DNA from: Chondrinema litorale
Lineage (GTDB): Bacteria; Bacteroidota; Bacteroidia; Cytophagales; Flammeovirgaceae
DNA length: 64,000 nt
Direction: 5' to 3'
NCBI RefSeq assembly: GCF_026250525.1
Contig: NZ_CP111045.1
Location: 186,001 to 250,000, forward strand
This document shows positions 53,219-62,575 of this stretch, in pieces. The position numbers and the translations under genes were made by a program. A model generated the notes under the pieces. It ran no database searches and was not told the DNA's origin. It worked only from the letters and a program-made list of their open reading frames with translations. Every line of letters starts with the position of its first letter. Positions within the stretch are counted from its first letter, which is position 1.

Positions 53219-54097
53219 TATTTAAAAAATTTTCAGCAATATCTCTACAAAATAAACTGATAACCCCCATTTATGTTAAGTATTTCAGTTCTTCGGCAAA
53301 GTCAGAGTAGGGGAGAATAATCAGCTTCCAGCAGAATCAAAAGCCAAATCGTGGCCTTTAATTTTTGACATCTCCTACCAAAGAAAATTTTACTGCTTTT
53401 AAGCCCTGTAAAACTTATCTAATGTTTAGCCTCAAGCCATATTTTATGGAAGTGAGGATGCAAGAGTTATTGATTTCTAGAGTGGCGGTTTTTGAAGATT
53501 TGGTAATAGCAAATTACCATAAAAGTGAATAATATGTCAATGCAAAATATCAAAAGCACATTTTAATCGTAAAAAAAAGCAATTTTAAACGAAATTTTAT
53601 TAAAAATTATTGTGATAAAAAAACTTGAATTAATGAGCTTAGCATACATATCTATACTGTAAATGAATGTTAATTTCGATCTAACCTCGCTTAATGCAAC
53701 CAATTATAATTAGATTTTGATAAAGAGTTTACTTTAGACGTATGCATTACAGGAGCATCAGATGAATGAAAATCGGAGTAAATTATAAAATTCTAAGAAA
53801 AACCAGTAATATTTTAACATTGTATAGATATTACCTACCCCTTGATTGGCATTTATTATGCTGTTTAATTTGCACATATAACTAAAAAATAGCAAACAAA
53901 ACCAACTTATACCATGAATTCACTTCTATATTTAAATTGTTCATTCCTACTTTAATCCATTGCCAAGCTTTCGGAAATACTGAATAAATACCACTCTGAT
54001 CATTACTAACAATACATTACTTTAAAAATTTTAATACTTAAATATTCACATATTCATACTTTGGATTTTATTCAAAGATGAATACAATTTATATCAC
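53219..54097. other. long intergenic region before the Rhs cluster
   Basis: About 880 bases without a recognisable gene, RNA or mobile element. It is very AT-rich toward the right side. It presumably contains the promoter of the 54.1-64 kb cluster. A TACTTTGG element about 45 bases before ATG 54098 is a weak -7 candidate. Confidence 0.4.
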
Positions 54098-56434
54098 ATG
54101 AAAATCAAATCATTTCCCTTAAACAACTATCAGTCGTTGTTGTGGGTAGTATGTATGTTGATAGCAATTAATTTAAATGCTCAAACCACTACTACCTACG
54201 AAGCAGAAGATAATTACGAGGTAATCACTGATTTTGAAGGCGAGATTGCTTTAGTTTACATAGGTGCATTTAGTAATGAAAAAGGGGTAAACATTTACAA
54301 TACGGGCGACCGAATTGGTATAGATGTCACTGCAGCAAGTGCTGGAGACTACATTATTAAAGTACAAGTACGTTCAGGTAACTCCAATGGCAATACCACA
54401 TTTTGGCCAGATGCTTATGAGTTTGCGCTAGATGACACCACCAATATCATCGCCCTGACAGGAGATACAACAACCGTAGTAGCAATTACTGAGTTAGGAG
54501 GAGGAGCAGTTGGTATCATGGAATCAGAAGAACTTAGTTTAACTGCTGGCACCCATCGTGTTTTTATTAAAATGTTAGGGGGCTGGGGAGCTGTTGACTA
54601 TGTAAGTATTACTGGACCAGTTAATAATAATCAATCACCAGTAGCTGATGCAGGAGTAGATCAAACTATTACATTGCCTACAAGTAGTGTAACATTGAAT
54701 GGCTCTGGGAGTGATCCAGATGGAGAAAGTGTTACATACAACTGGAGTCAATTAAGTGGACCCAACACAGCCAGTTTTAGTAGTACAACGATAGTTAATC
54801 CGACAGTAAGTGGACTTATTGAAGGAAGTTATCAATTCCAATTAGCTGTAACAGATCAGAGTGCTGCAATTACTTACGATACCTTGGCAGTTACAGTAAA
54901 TCCAGCAGCAGTTACAAGTACTGAAGTTCTCTATGAAGCAGAAGATAATTACGAGGTAATCACTGATTTTGAAGGCGAGATTGCTTTAGTTTACATAGGT
55001 GCATTTAGTAATGAAAAAGGGGTAAACATTTACAATACGGGCGACCGAATTGGTATAGATGTCACTGCAGCAAGTGCTGGAGACTACATTATTAAAGTAC
55101 AAGTACGTTCAGGTAACTCCAATGGCAATACCACATTTTGGCCAGATGCTTATGAGTTTGCGCTAGATGACACCACCAATATCATCGCCCTGACAGGAGA
55201 TACAACAACCGTAGTAGCAATTACTGAGTTAGGAGGAGGAGCAGTTGGTATCATGGAATCAGAAGAACTTAGTTTAACTGCTGGCACCCATCGTGTTTTT
55301 ATTAAAATGTTAGGGGGCTGGGGAGCTGTTGACTATGTAAGTATTACTGGACCAGTTAATAATAATCAATCACCAGTAGCTGATGCAGGAGTAGATCAAA
55401 CTATTACATTGCCTACAAGTAGTGTAACATTGAATGGCTCTGGGAGTGATCCAGATGGAGAAAGTGTTACATACAACTGGAGTCAATTAAGTGGACCCAA
55501 CACAGCCAGTTTTAGTAGTACAACGATAGTTAATCCGACAGTAAGTGGACTTATTGAAGGAAGTTATCAATTCCAATTAGCTGTAACAGATCAGAGTGCT
55601 GCAATTACTTACGATACCTTGGCAGTTACAGTAAATCCAGCAGCAGTTACAAGTACTGAAGTTCTCTATGAAGCAGAAGATAATTATGAGGTAATCACTG
55701 ATTTTGAAGGTGAGATTGGATTAGTTTACATAGGTGCATTTAGCAATGAAAAAGGGGTTAACCTTTACAATACGGGCGACCGAATTGGCATAGATGTTAC
55801 TGCAGCAAGTGCTGGAGATTATATTATCAAAGCACATGTACGTTCAGGTAACTCCAATGGTAACACCACATTTTGGCCAGATGCTTATGAGTTTGCACTA
55901 GATGACACTACTAATATCATCACCCTGGCAGGAGATACAACAACAGTTGTAGCAATTACTGAGTTAGGAGGAGGAGCAGTTGGTGTTATGGAATCAGAAG
56001 AACTTAGTTTAACTGCTGGCACTCATCGTGTTTTTATTAAAATGTTAGGAGGTTGGGGAGCTGTTGACTATGTAAGTATTACAGGTCCAATCGGTAATGA
56101 AAATACAGAAACTAGAGAATTATATGCGCAAAGTAGTGGAGATTGGTCAGAAATTACTTGGTCTTATGTAGCAGAACCATCAAGCAGTGAAGATTATGCT
56201 ACCTCACCACCAACAGCTGAGGATGATGTCTATATAAATGGAGTATTAGTAAGTATCGCAAATAATGATGGGCTATGTAAAAACTTGATTATTTCTGATA
56301 AAGATGGAAATGTGGGAATTCTTCAGGTTAATGGAAAGAAGTTAACTGTTCATGGAGAAGTTCAACTTAAAAATAATACAGTTGAAGGAAGTACAATCAC
56401 TGTAGTATCCGCTGGAGAAATTTCAATTGAATAA
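54098..56434 (+). CDS. secreted repeat protein: three CBM-like and two PKD-like domains
   Basis: 778 residues with signal peptide (ending LNAQ). Each CBM-like unit begins YEAEDNYEVITDFEGEIALVY and ends VDYVSITGP, the pattern of CBM6/CBM35-type sugar-binding modules (AEAEDY...GGW..VDYV). Between them lie two PKD/K319-type domains (SPVADAGVDQTITLPTSSVTLNGSGSDPDG). Units one and two are identical in DNA; unit three has diverged. The last 110 residues (YAQSSGDWSEITWSYV...VYINGVLVSIANNDGLCKNLIIS) form a beta-sandwich seen in Bacteroidota surface proteins. It likely binds carbohydrate at the surface. First gene of the probable operon. Confidence 0.85.
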   Translation: MKIKSFPLNNYQSLLWVVCMLIAINLNAQTTTTYEAEDNYEVITDFEGEIALVYIGAFSNEKGVNIYNTGDRIGIDVTAASAGDYIIKVQVRSGNSNGNTTFWPDAYEFALDDTTNIIALTGDTTTVVAITELGGGAVGIMESEELSLTAGTHRVFIKMLGGWGAVDYVSITGPVNNNQSPVADAGVDQTITLPTSSVTLNGSGSDPDGESVTYNWSQLSGPNTASFSSTTIVNPTVSGLIEGSYQFQLAVTDQSAAITYDTLAVTVNPAAVTSTEVLYEAEDNYEVITDFEGEIALVYIGAFSNEKGVNIYNTGDRIGIDVTAASAGDYIIKVQVRSGNSNGNTTFWPDAYEFALDDTTNIIALTGDTTTVVAITELGGGAVGIMESEELSLTAGTHRVFIKMLGGWGAVDYVSITGPVNNNQSPVADAGVDQTITLPTSSVTLNGSGSDPDGESVTYNWSQLSGPNTASFSSTTIVNPTVSGLIEGSYQFQLAVTDQSAAITYDTLAVTVNPAAVTSTEVLYEAEDNYEVITDFEGEIGLVYIGAFSNEKGVNLYNTGDRIGIDVTAASAGDYIIKAHVRSGNSNGNTTFWPDAYEFALDDTTNIITLAGDTTTVVAITELGGGAVGVMESEELSLTAGTHRVFIKMLGGWGAVDYVSITGPIGNENTETRELYAQSSGDWSEITWSYVAEPSSSEDYATSPPTAEDDVYINGVLVSIANNDGLCKNLIISDKDGNVGILQVNGKKLTVHGEVQLKNNTVEGSTITVVSAGEISIE
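54200..56090 (+). repeat. 735-bp tandem repeat, copies 1 and 2 identical
   Basis: Copies start at 54200, 54935 and 55670, each 735 bases (245 codons) apart. By eye copies one and two match base for base over the whole unit. Copy three covers only the CBM part and differs at scattered, mostly third-codon positions. This points to a very recent duplication or gene conversion. Confidence 0.9.
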
Positions 56435-56452
56435 AGGGGACTTGTTCTCTAA

Positions 56453-58627
56453 ATAACAAAGTATAAACTAAGTAATTTTTCTATCAAACAGACAACATCC
56501 ATATTATTATTAATAGGGTTGCTCTTGCTATGTTTTTACAGTTGGGCTCAAGACTCAACAGTAGAAACAGAACAAGCTAAAAACAAACTGAGCGATTCAG
56601 AAAGTACACCTAAATTTTATTTTGGTGGAAGTTTTGGATACACTTCAGGGGAATCTAGCCAATTAGTTATTTCTCCTGAGATTGGCTACCAAATACTTCC
56701 TTATTGGCAACTAGGTTTAGGTTTGTCTTTGGCGCAAAATGAGGTAGAAGGTAACAATACTTATAATTATGGAGGCAGGTTGTTTTCAAGATTACAACCT
56801 AAAGAAAAACTACCTTTTTTACAGGTAGAATACACTGTTTCCTACTTGAATGATAGCCTTGAAAATACTGGAAAACCACAATCTAGTGGTTTAATTGGCT
56901 TAGGATATCCTATACCAATTGGTAAAAAAGTAAAGCTAAATTTGATTGCTTTAAAGAATATCACTTCTGGAGAGATCAATTTTAAAGATGATTGGTCATT
57001 AAGAGCGGGAATAATTAGTCCAGTTTCATTTGGTAAGTCATCGATGCGTAATTTGTTTTCTTGGAAAAGCGATACTGCTCGTTTTTCAAATAAACCATTT
57101 AAAGAACGTATTACATTAGGAGGTACAATGAATTTTTCAATGCCTTCTCAAATGGGAGGTAGTAATAAAATCTTGACCAATACCTCAGATACAGCTAGTA
57201 CTAGCTTGCAAGAGATGAGTTTATCAGTTTCTCCGACAATCATGTATGAAGCACTCAGAGGTTTTTATGTAGGTACAGGTCCTAGTATTCAATACAACCA
57301 GCAAACAGGTGATAAGGATACAGATCTCAATCTAGGTTTTAAAGGATTCATCAGGTACAAATCTATTCCAATATTGCCCTATCTACAGTTTGAATATGCA
57401 GGTATCAGCAGTAGTATTGACAGTACTAATTCAAAAAAATGGAATGCTGGGTTGCTATTTGGAGGAGGTTATAACTTGAAGGTAGGTAGTATGGGTAGTA
57501 TCGATATCAGTATGATGCGACAATTGAACTGGAAAAATACAGCTTTACAAGCTAGCCCTTGGGCTTTAAGATTAGGGTTCAATGCTCAGTTAGGAAGCGG
57601 CGGGACTGGAGGTATTTCATCTATTCAAGATTTATCACAAATACTTACTGCTTCTCTTCAAAAAGTGCTTAAAAAAGTAAATTTTGAAGGGAGTCTGTCT
57701 GTCTCTACAGGAGATCCAGCAAAGGTTTCTTTTACTCCGACACTGAATATTCCAATAGATTCGGTGTATAGTTTAGGAATTGGGTTAATTTATCAATTTG
57801 AACAAGATAGCTTGGATATGGCTCACCGAAATAATGAACAATATGGAGGTAAGTTGTATTTTAGATATCAACCAAAACCATTGCTGCCTTATGCTCAAAT
57901 AGAGTATAATGGTATTCATGTACCTACAGATTTAGCAGTACCCGGTGATGTTACAGTAAGCAAATCTTATTGGGAACATGCCTTACTATTAGGCACAGGT
58001 TATCAATTTAGCATATCAAAAAAAGCCAGTTTTGGACTTACTGTACTTCGTAATTTGACCTATCAGGGTAAAACAGCGACTTATAATAGTCCATGGGTAG
58101 TGCAAACTACTTTTAGTTCGAAACTAGCAAAACCTGAATATAAGATCAGGTCAGGTAAAACAATGCCAGATAAAAAGCAAGAGACCAACTATCTGATAGG
58201 AGATATTTTTAAGCTAGAAGGAACCATGAGTATCTCACTTGCAAGTCCTTCAGTAGTAGATTTATCTCCTCAGTTAACTTACTATTTAAAAGATTGGTGG
58301 ACTATAGGAGCAGGTCCAGTATTTCACTATCAATACGATAAAGACAATGATAACTCTCAAACCATATATGGAGCAAGAATGACGAGTAAATTATTAATGG
58401 GAAAAGGTTACCCTTATGGACAAGTTGAGCTAGAAAGTTTAAAAGGCCAAAGCCAAGAAACTGTCCCAAGAGAGTGGCATACTGCTTTTTTAGCTGGAGT
58501 AGGGGTAAACTTTCCAATAGGGAAAAAATCAACATTAAATATAGCTGCCTTAAGAGATATAACCTGGCAGGCCAACCAATCTTTAAGGAATGACCCTTGG
58601 GTGATTCGAATGGGATTGGGGATTTGA
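56453..58627 (+). CDS. outer-membrane barrel protein with internal repeats; possible ATA start
   Basis: The first ATG-like start is TTG 56519, but the frame is open to 56453. There ATA ACA AAG gives (M)TKYKLSNFSIKQTTSILLL, a proper basic n-region and signal peptide ending FYSWAQD, so a non-standard ATA start or mutated ATG is likely. The mature part has four repeats of a barrel-like unit: FYFGGSFGYTSGESSQLVISPEIGYQILPYWQLGLGLS, later GTMNFSMPSQ, EGSLSVSTGDPAKVSFTPTLNI and EGTMSISLASPSVVDLSPQLTY, each followed by YGGRLFSR-like strands. Probably an outer-membrane protein that docks or exports its operon partners. Confidence 0.75.
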   Translation: MTKYKLSNFSIKQTTSILLLIGLLLLCFYSWAQDSTVETEQAKNKLSDSESTPKFYFGGSFGYTSGESSQLVISPEIGYQILPYWQLGLGLSLAQNEVEGNNTYNYGGRLFSRLQPKEKLPFLQVEYTVSYLNDSLENTGKPQSSGLIGLGYPIPIGKKVKLNLIALKNITSGEINFKDDWSLRAGIISPVSFGKSSMRNLFSWKSDTARFSNKPFKERITLGGTMNFSMPSQMGGSNKILTNTSDTASTSLQEMSLSVSPTIMYEALRGFYVGTGPSIQYNQQTGDKDTDLNLGFKGFIRYKSIPILPYLQFEYAGISSSIDSTNSKKWNAGLLFGGGYNLKVGSMGSIDISMMRQLNWKNTALQASPWALRLGFNAQLGSGGTGGISSIQDLSQILTASLQKVLKKVNFEGSLSVSTGDPAKVSFTPTLNIPIDSVYSLGIGLIYQFEQDSLDMAHRNNEQYGGKLYFRYQPKPLLPYAQIEYNGIHVPTDLAVPGDVTVSKSYWEHALLLGTGYQFSISKKASFGLTVLRNLTYQGKTATYNSPWVVQTTFSSKLAKPEYKIRSGKTMPDKKQETNYLIGDIFKLEGTMSISLASPSVVDLSPQLTYYLKDWWTIGAGPVFHYQYDKDNDNSQTIYGARMTSKLLMGKGYPYGQVELESLKGQSQETVPREWHTAFLAGVGVNFPIGKKSTLNIAALRDITWQANQSLRNDPWVIRMGLGI

Positions 58628-58705
58628 ATGATATGATCTTACTATCATATTATAATATAAAAAAATAAATGGATAAAGCTTAATTAAGTTGTTTAAAGTT
58701 CAATT

Positions 58706-61700
58706 ATGAAAATTTTTATAAAAAATAAACATCTAATATTATTTAGCTTACTGAGCTATTTATTCATCTTACGAGTTAATGCACAGGATGAAATAGGGAA
58801 TGTTGAGGAAGGTGTAGATTATATTGAGCAACCAAGAATTATACCTCCATCTCCAGAAGCTTCAGCTTTAGGACAGTATGGAAAAACTCCAGTGAGTTAT
58901 CGGACAGGAACACCTAATATATCAATTCCATTATATAATGTAACTTCAGGACAGTTTACTTTGCCAATAAATATTAGTTACCATTCATCAATTAAATTGA
59001 ATGATATAGCAAGTTGGATTGGATTAGGCTGGACACTTAATGCAGGTGGAGTTATTTCTAGGCAAGTTAATGTACTTCCTGATGAAGGAGATGATGGCAT
59101 TTTAGAACTTGGAATCCCTGATGAAACAGAAATAGAGGATAGTTATTGGAATAGGTTTGCAAAATCTATGAACTTGAGAGATCTAGCAAGTCAAGATATA
59201 GAACCAGACAATTTTACATTTAATTTTAATGGATATTCTGGTCAGTTTGTATTAGATGAAACTGGTAACCCAATATTAACCCCTTTTCAAGATCTGAAAT
59301 TTGAATTTGTAGATCAATCATATTTCCAAGTTACAGATGTTGATGGGAATGTGTATATATTTCAAGATGAGGGAGTTTCTAATTATTATGGCACATATTC
59401 AACAAATGATGGAAGTTATGTGCCTGATTATAAATTTACGGCTACCACAAGCTGGTATTTATCAGAAATTATACCTTTCAATAAATCAAAAGAGCATTCT
59501 ATTAAATTTTCATATACTCGACAAGGAGCAGCTATTCAAAGAAGTTATAGCTATTCTTTTTCTGTGTATGGAGGATGTGTTAGTGCTGATCAACCTGTGT
59601 GTGATGAAATACAATCAAATACTACTAATAGGACTTATAACTCAAGTGATGAGTTATTCCTTACGGAAATATTATTTCCTAATGGACGAATAGAATTTTC
59701 ATCAAGTAGTCGTACAGATCGATTAGATGCAGATAAACTTGATATGATAATGGTGTATAGAGAAAGTGAAACCTCACCCATCAAAACTTTTACATTTGAA
59801 CATGATTATTTTTATTCTGAGGAAGGGTACAATCCATATGCTTATGAACAGGATGAATACAGGTTACGCTTAGAGAAGGTCTTAGAACAGGATGCTAATG
59901 ATGACGAAATAAAAATTTATCAAATGGAGTATAATGAAAAATTATTACCTCCTAGGAAAAATTGTGGAATAGATATTTGGGGATATTATAATGGAGAGTA
60001 TGAAAATGAAACATTGTTGTATACAGATAAAGAAAGCAAAAGTAATCAATCTGTAATTAGCCCATTTCACAAGGAATATACTCTAACTACTGCTGATAGA
60101 ACTGTCGATACAACATCTTTAAAAGCATGTATATTAGAAAAAATATATTATCCTACTGGAGGATATACTAATTTTGAATTCGAGCCAAATAGATATTCTA
60201 CTTCATCTATAAAGGAATCAACGAATTCAGAAAGTGCATTTAAAAGTAGTGATGATGATAATTCTTCAGAAGAATATTCAGAAAACATATTTACTATACC
60301 AGAAGAAGCCGAAAATATTGAGTTATATATAATTTTACCTCTACATAATGATATAGATAATCCATATGCCATTTTCACAAATATTACTCAAAATTATACT
60401 GATAAATTTACAGCAACCACAGAGGATGAGCTTATACAAACCATCACTAATATAGCTGATCCAGGGGATGAAATACAATTAAATGCCTATATTAATTATG
60501 ATGCTGATAAAGAATCAACAGTACAAATTACCCTAAGATGGACAGAAGATGAAACAATAATAGAAGAAAAATTTGGCCCTGGATTACGAATCAGAAAAAT
60601 TGAAGATTTTGACAAGAATGGTAAAAGTATAAATAGTAAACTTTATAAGTATGGAGAAGGAGAAGATGGTTTAGGTAAATTTGGATATTTTACATATAAG
60701 CTCGATGAAAATGCATATACAAAAAAATGTAATTCTTATCAAATTGTTAATGGTGAATGGGAGTATCATTTTGCATATTATGCATATAATCTTTCGGATA
60801 AACCAATACAATTATTAACTGATTTTGGATATACTGAAGTAACAGAATATGAAAAAAATAAAACAGGAGAAAATGGAAAAATAACTTACTATTTTGAATA
60901 TGAAATGGATGATTATGTAGATGATGTAAATATTAATAATTATCCTGTAGGAAAAAGACTTATTGATAAATCGTGGAAGAGATGGAATCAAGCTGGTGTG
61001 GATATCTATAAAAAAGAATTAGGCGACTATGTAATGGTAAAGAGTAAAAGAAATCAATATGAAATGTTTCGTGAAGATAGTTATAATGGTTTTTATGTAG
61101 GATATATCCCTCCAGGCAGCCCTAACACTTTTACAACAGACAATTTTCCACCAATTGATATATATTTTTACTACTTTAATTACCCTATAGAATCAGGAAT
61201 TAAAAAACTAACCCAAAGCATAGAAACCTCTTATGATGATTATGGGAATTCTATCTCATCAACTACATATTTTGAATATGGATGGATTGAAGATGAAAAT
61301 ACACCTTCTACTGTTATTACTTCAACTGAAAGTATCAACAGTAAAGGGGAAACAATAAAAAAAGAGATGAAATATCCCCAAGATTTTTTAAGTGAAGATG
61401 TTTATAGCGAAATGGTAGAAGAAAAACATATTTATTCTCCTGTTATTGAGCAAACAGTAACTCTTGAATCAGAACATGTTAAATCCCAAAAAACAAATTA
61501 TGCTCTTTGGGCTAATGATATATTAGCTCCATTATCAGTTGAAACAAAGTTTGGTAATGAAATAGATTATCAAACCAAATTACTGTTTAATGCTTATGAT
61601 AGTTATGGCAATATATTAAGTGTTTCTAAACACAATGATATATCGACATCCTATATTTGGAGATATAATAAAACCTTACCCATAGCAAAAGTTGTAGGTG

Positions 61701-62533
61701 CAGAATATTCAGTAGAGGAAAACACTGAAATTGAGGCAATCTCTCATTCAGCAAGTATAACAGAAAGTACTAATGATATTGAAGAACTTTTTGGTAATGG
61801 GACTTTTATAATCAATGAAACTCAAACCATATCTATTAATATTACAATGTCAGATATAGGAAGTCCGGGAAATACAGAAAGTGATAATGTTTTTATTTTG
61901 TACATTGAAGGTCCAACTGATGCTAGTAGATCTTATGGATTAACAGCAGGGTCTAGTGCAACCACAAGTACTCCTTGGGAGATAGAACTTAGTGCTGGAA
62001 CTTATGATTTTAACTATGAAGCTAGTTTAGTTGATGGTTCAGAATTAGAAATTAGTTTGGAAAGTTCTTCTGAAAAAGTAACGGAATATTGTACAATTTT
62101 TCATACCAGTTTTGAAGAAGAAAGTAATGCTACAGAGGATTATGCTAAAACAGGGAATAAGAGCTATCTAGGTTCTTATGAAGTACCATTGCCAACTACA
62201 GAAGGAGATTATATTTTAAGTTACTGGTCAAAAACAAATTCAGGTAATTGGGAACATAATGAAGAAGAAATAATAGTTACATCTACTAATTTTGATACTA
62301 AAAGTATAGGAGGATCAAATATATATATAGATGAAGTAAGACTATACCCATCAGATGCTTTTATGACCACCTACACTTATGATCCATTAATCGGTATGAC
62401 CTCAGCCACAGACCCGAATGGAAAAACTACCTACTACCAATATGATGATTTCGGTAGGTTAAAACAAATAGAAGACAAAGATAATAATGTCTTACAAAGA
62501 TATGAATATCACTATGCCTCTGAAGAAGAATAA
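58706..62533 (+). CDS. Rhs/YD-repeat-family N-terminal protein (DUF6443-like neighbour type)
   Basis: 1275 residues with a signal peptide (to NAQDE). The N-terminal block PRIIPPSPEASALGQYGKTPVSYRTGTPNISIPLYNV and SIKLNDIASWIGLGWTLNAGGVISRQV is typical of Bacteroidota Rhs-like surface proteins, as in SpvB/TcC-type shells. YD-repeat-like strands continue throughout, and the end contains TYTYDPLIGMTSATDPNGK and YYQYDDFGRLKQIEDKDNN just before the stop. It lacks the Rhs core and toxin tip, so it may form the front part of a shell completed by the next gene, or be a split Rhs. It begins 78 bases after the barrel gene. Confidence 0.85.
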   Translation: MKIFIKNKHLILFSLLSYLFILRVNAQDEIGNVEEGVDYIEQPRIIPPSPEASALGQYGKTPVSYRTGTPNISIPLYNVTSGQFTLPINISYHSSIKLNDIASWIGLGWTLNAGGVISRQVNVLPDEGDDGILELGIPDETEIEDSYWNRFAKSMNLRDLASQDIEPDNFTFNFNGYSGQFVLDETGNPILTPFQDLKFEFVDQSYFQVTDVDGNVYIFQDEGVSNYYGTYSTNDGSYVPDYKFTATTSWYLSEIIPFNKSKEHSIKFSYTRQGAAIQRSYSYSFSVYGGCVSADQPVCDEIQSNTTNRTYNSSDELFLTEILFPNGRIEFSSSSRTDRLDADKLDMIMVYRESETSPIKTFTFEHDYFYSEEGYNPYAYEQDEYRLRLEKVLEQDANDDEIKIYQMEYNEKLLPPRKNCGIDIWGYYNGEYENETLLYTDKESKSNQSVISPFHKEYTLTTADRTVDTTSLKACILEKIYYPTGGYTNFEFEPNRYSTSSIKESTNSESAFKSSDDDNSSEEYSENIFTIPEEAENIELYIILPLHNDIDNPYAIFTNITQNYTDKFTATTEDELIQTITNIADPGDEIQLNAYINYDADKESTVQITLRWTEDETIIEEKFGPGLRIRKIEDFDKNGKSINSKLYKYGEGEDGLGKFGYFTYKLDENAYTKKCNSYQIVNGEWEYHFAYYAYNLSDKPIQLLTDFGYTEVTEYEKNKTGENGKITYYFEYEMDDYVDDVNINNYPVGKRLIDKSWKRWNQAGVDIYKKELGDYVMVKSKRNQYEMFREDSYNGFYVGYIPPGSPNTFTTDNFPPIDIYFYYFNYPIESGIKKLTQSIETSYDDYGNSISSTTYFEYGWIEDENTPSTVITSTESINSKGETIKKEMKYPQDFLSEDVYSEMVEEKHIYSPVIEQTVTLESEHVKSQKTNYALWANDILAPLSVETKFGNEIDYQTKLLFNAYDSYGNILSVSKHNDISTSYIWRYNKTLPIAKVVGAEYSVEENTEIEAISHSASITESTNDIEELFGNGTFIINETQTISINITMSDIGSPGNTESDNVFILYIEGPTDASRSYGLTAGSSATTSTPWEIELSAGTYDFNYEASLVDGSELEISLESSSEKVTEYCTIFHTSFEEESNATEDYAKTGNKSYLGSYEVPLPTTEGDYILSYWSKTNSGNWEHNEEEIIVTSTNFDTKSIGGSNIYIDEVRLYPSDAFMTTYTYDPLIGMTSATDPNGKTTYYQYDDFGRLKQIEDKDNNVLQRYEYHYASEEE

Positions 62534-62575
62534 AAAATATTTCAAGATATCTAACGGGTAAATCCAACTAAAAAG

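Noticed and set aside
54200..56090. Tandem repeat considered as assembly duplication
   Set aside because: The third copy is diverged and the reading frame is preserved through all units, so a real repeat is more likely, although the exact unit number needs long reads.
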